In this document: positions 14,854 to 14,888 of the stretch, piece by piece | How positions within the stretch are numbered: the first letter of the stretch is position 1 | Layout of the letters: every line of letters starts with the position of its first letter | Source: Clostridia bacterium | Lineage (GTDB): Bacteria > Bacillota > Clostridia > DUPQ01 | Assembly: GCA_030592085.1 (NCBI GenBank) | Contig: JAUUZV010000035.1 | Coordinates: forward strand, 1 to 14,888 | Direction of reading: 5' to 3' | DNA length: 14,888 nucleotides | Translations under genes and position numbers: made by a program | Notes under the pieces: model-generated | What the model was told of the DNA's origin: nothing | Database searches by the model: none | Seen by the model: only the letters and a program-made list of their open reading frames with translations

Positions 14854-14888
14854 TTAGGTTTCATAACATTCAACAATTTCACCATAAT
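14854..14888 (-). other. Possible 3' end of an upstream gene
   Basis: On the minus strand one frame reads ten codons ending YGEIVECYET and then TAA at 14856-14854, directly before the upstream ddl ATG. A second frame stays open to a TGA overlapping the preferred ddl start (ATGA). Either could be the tail of a preceding gene in the same operon, but 35 bases are too few to decide or to identify a product. No promoter is visible in this stretch. Confidence 0.2.

Overview
The window is a very AT-rich stretch of bacterial chromosome in which every supported gene lies on the minus strand. Gene content and order (ddl-murI-DUF1934-argS; greA-lysS; an rsbV-rsbW-sigma cluster), strong AGGAG-type ribosome binding sites and Gram-positive style -35/-10 promoters point to a Firmicute, most likely in the class Clostridia. 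The genetic code looks standard: TAA is the usual stop, argS ends in TGA, and tryptophan is encoded by TGG. I cannot name the genus from the sequence alone.

Read in the direction of transcription (high to low coordinates), the first block (about 14841 down to 5919) is a tight seven-gene run: D-Ala-D-Ala ligase, glutamate racemase, a DUF1934 (YwiB-like) protein, arginyl-tRNA synthetase, two S41 (CtpA-like) exported proteases in tandem, and a GHL6/GH151-like glycoside hydrolase. Junctions are overlaps or gaps of 7-8 bases or less, so the run is probably one operon. It combines peptidoglycan precursor supply, a tRNA synthetase, envelope proteolysis and, unexpectedly, a cytoplasmic sugar hydrolase. 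The upstream S41 gene keeps the Ser-Lys catalytic dyad; the downstream copy has lost both residues and looks like a pseudoprotease.

The second block is pyrG (CTP synthase) behind its own recognisable promoter with a very short leader. The third starts with a perfect-consensus sigma-A type promoter (TTGACA, 17 bases, TATAAT) before greA, then lysS with a probable internal promoter and a 5' stem-loop. lysS is followed, with a one-base stop/start overlap, by a single-pass membrane protein with a J-like cytoplasmic domain lacking HPD, then an RsbV-like STAS antagonist, an RsbW-like anti-sigma factor and a SigB-type sigma factor cut by the window edge. The RsbW-like protein has lost nearly all ATP-binding motifs while the antagonist keeps its phosphorylatable serine, so this partner-switching module probably does not work in the textbook way.

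The most interesting points are the altered RsbV/RsbW/sigma module with a possible membrane sensor beside it, and the active/dead S41 protease pair. No mobile elements, CRISPR arrays, rRNA or tRNA genes were seen, and no gene-free gap exceeds 300 bases; the largest is 155 bases, between pyrG and greA.
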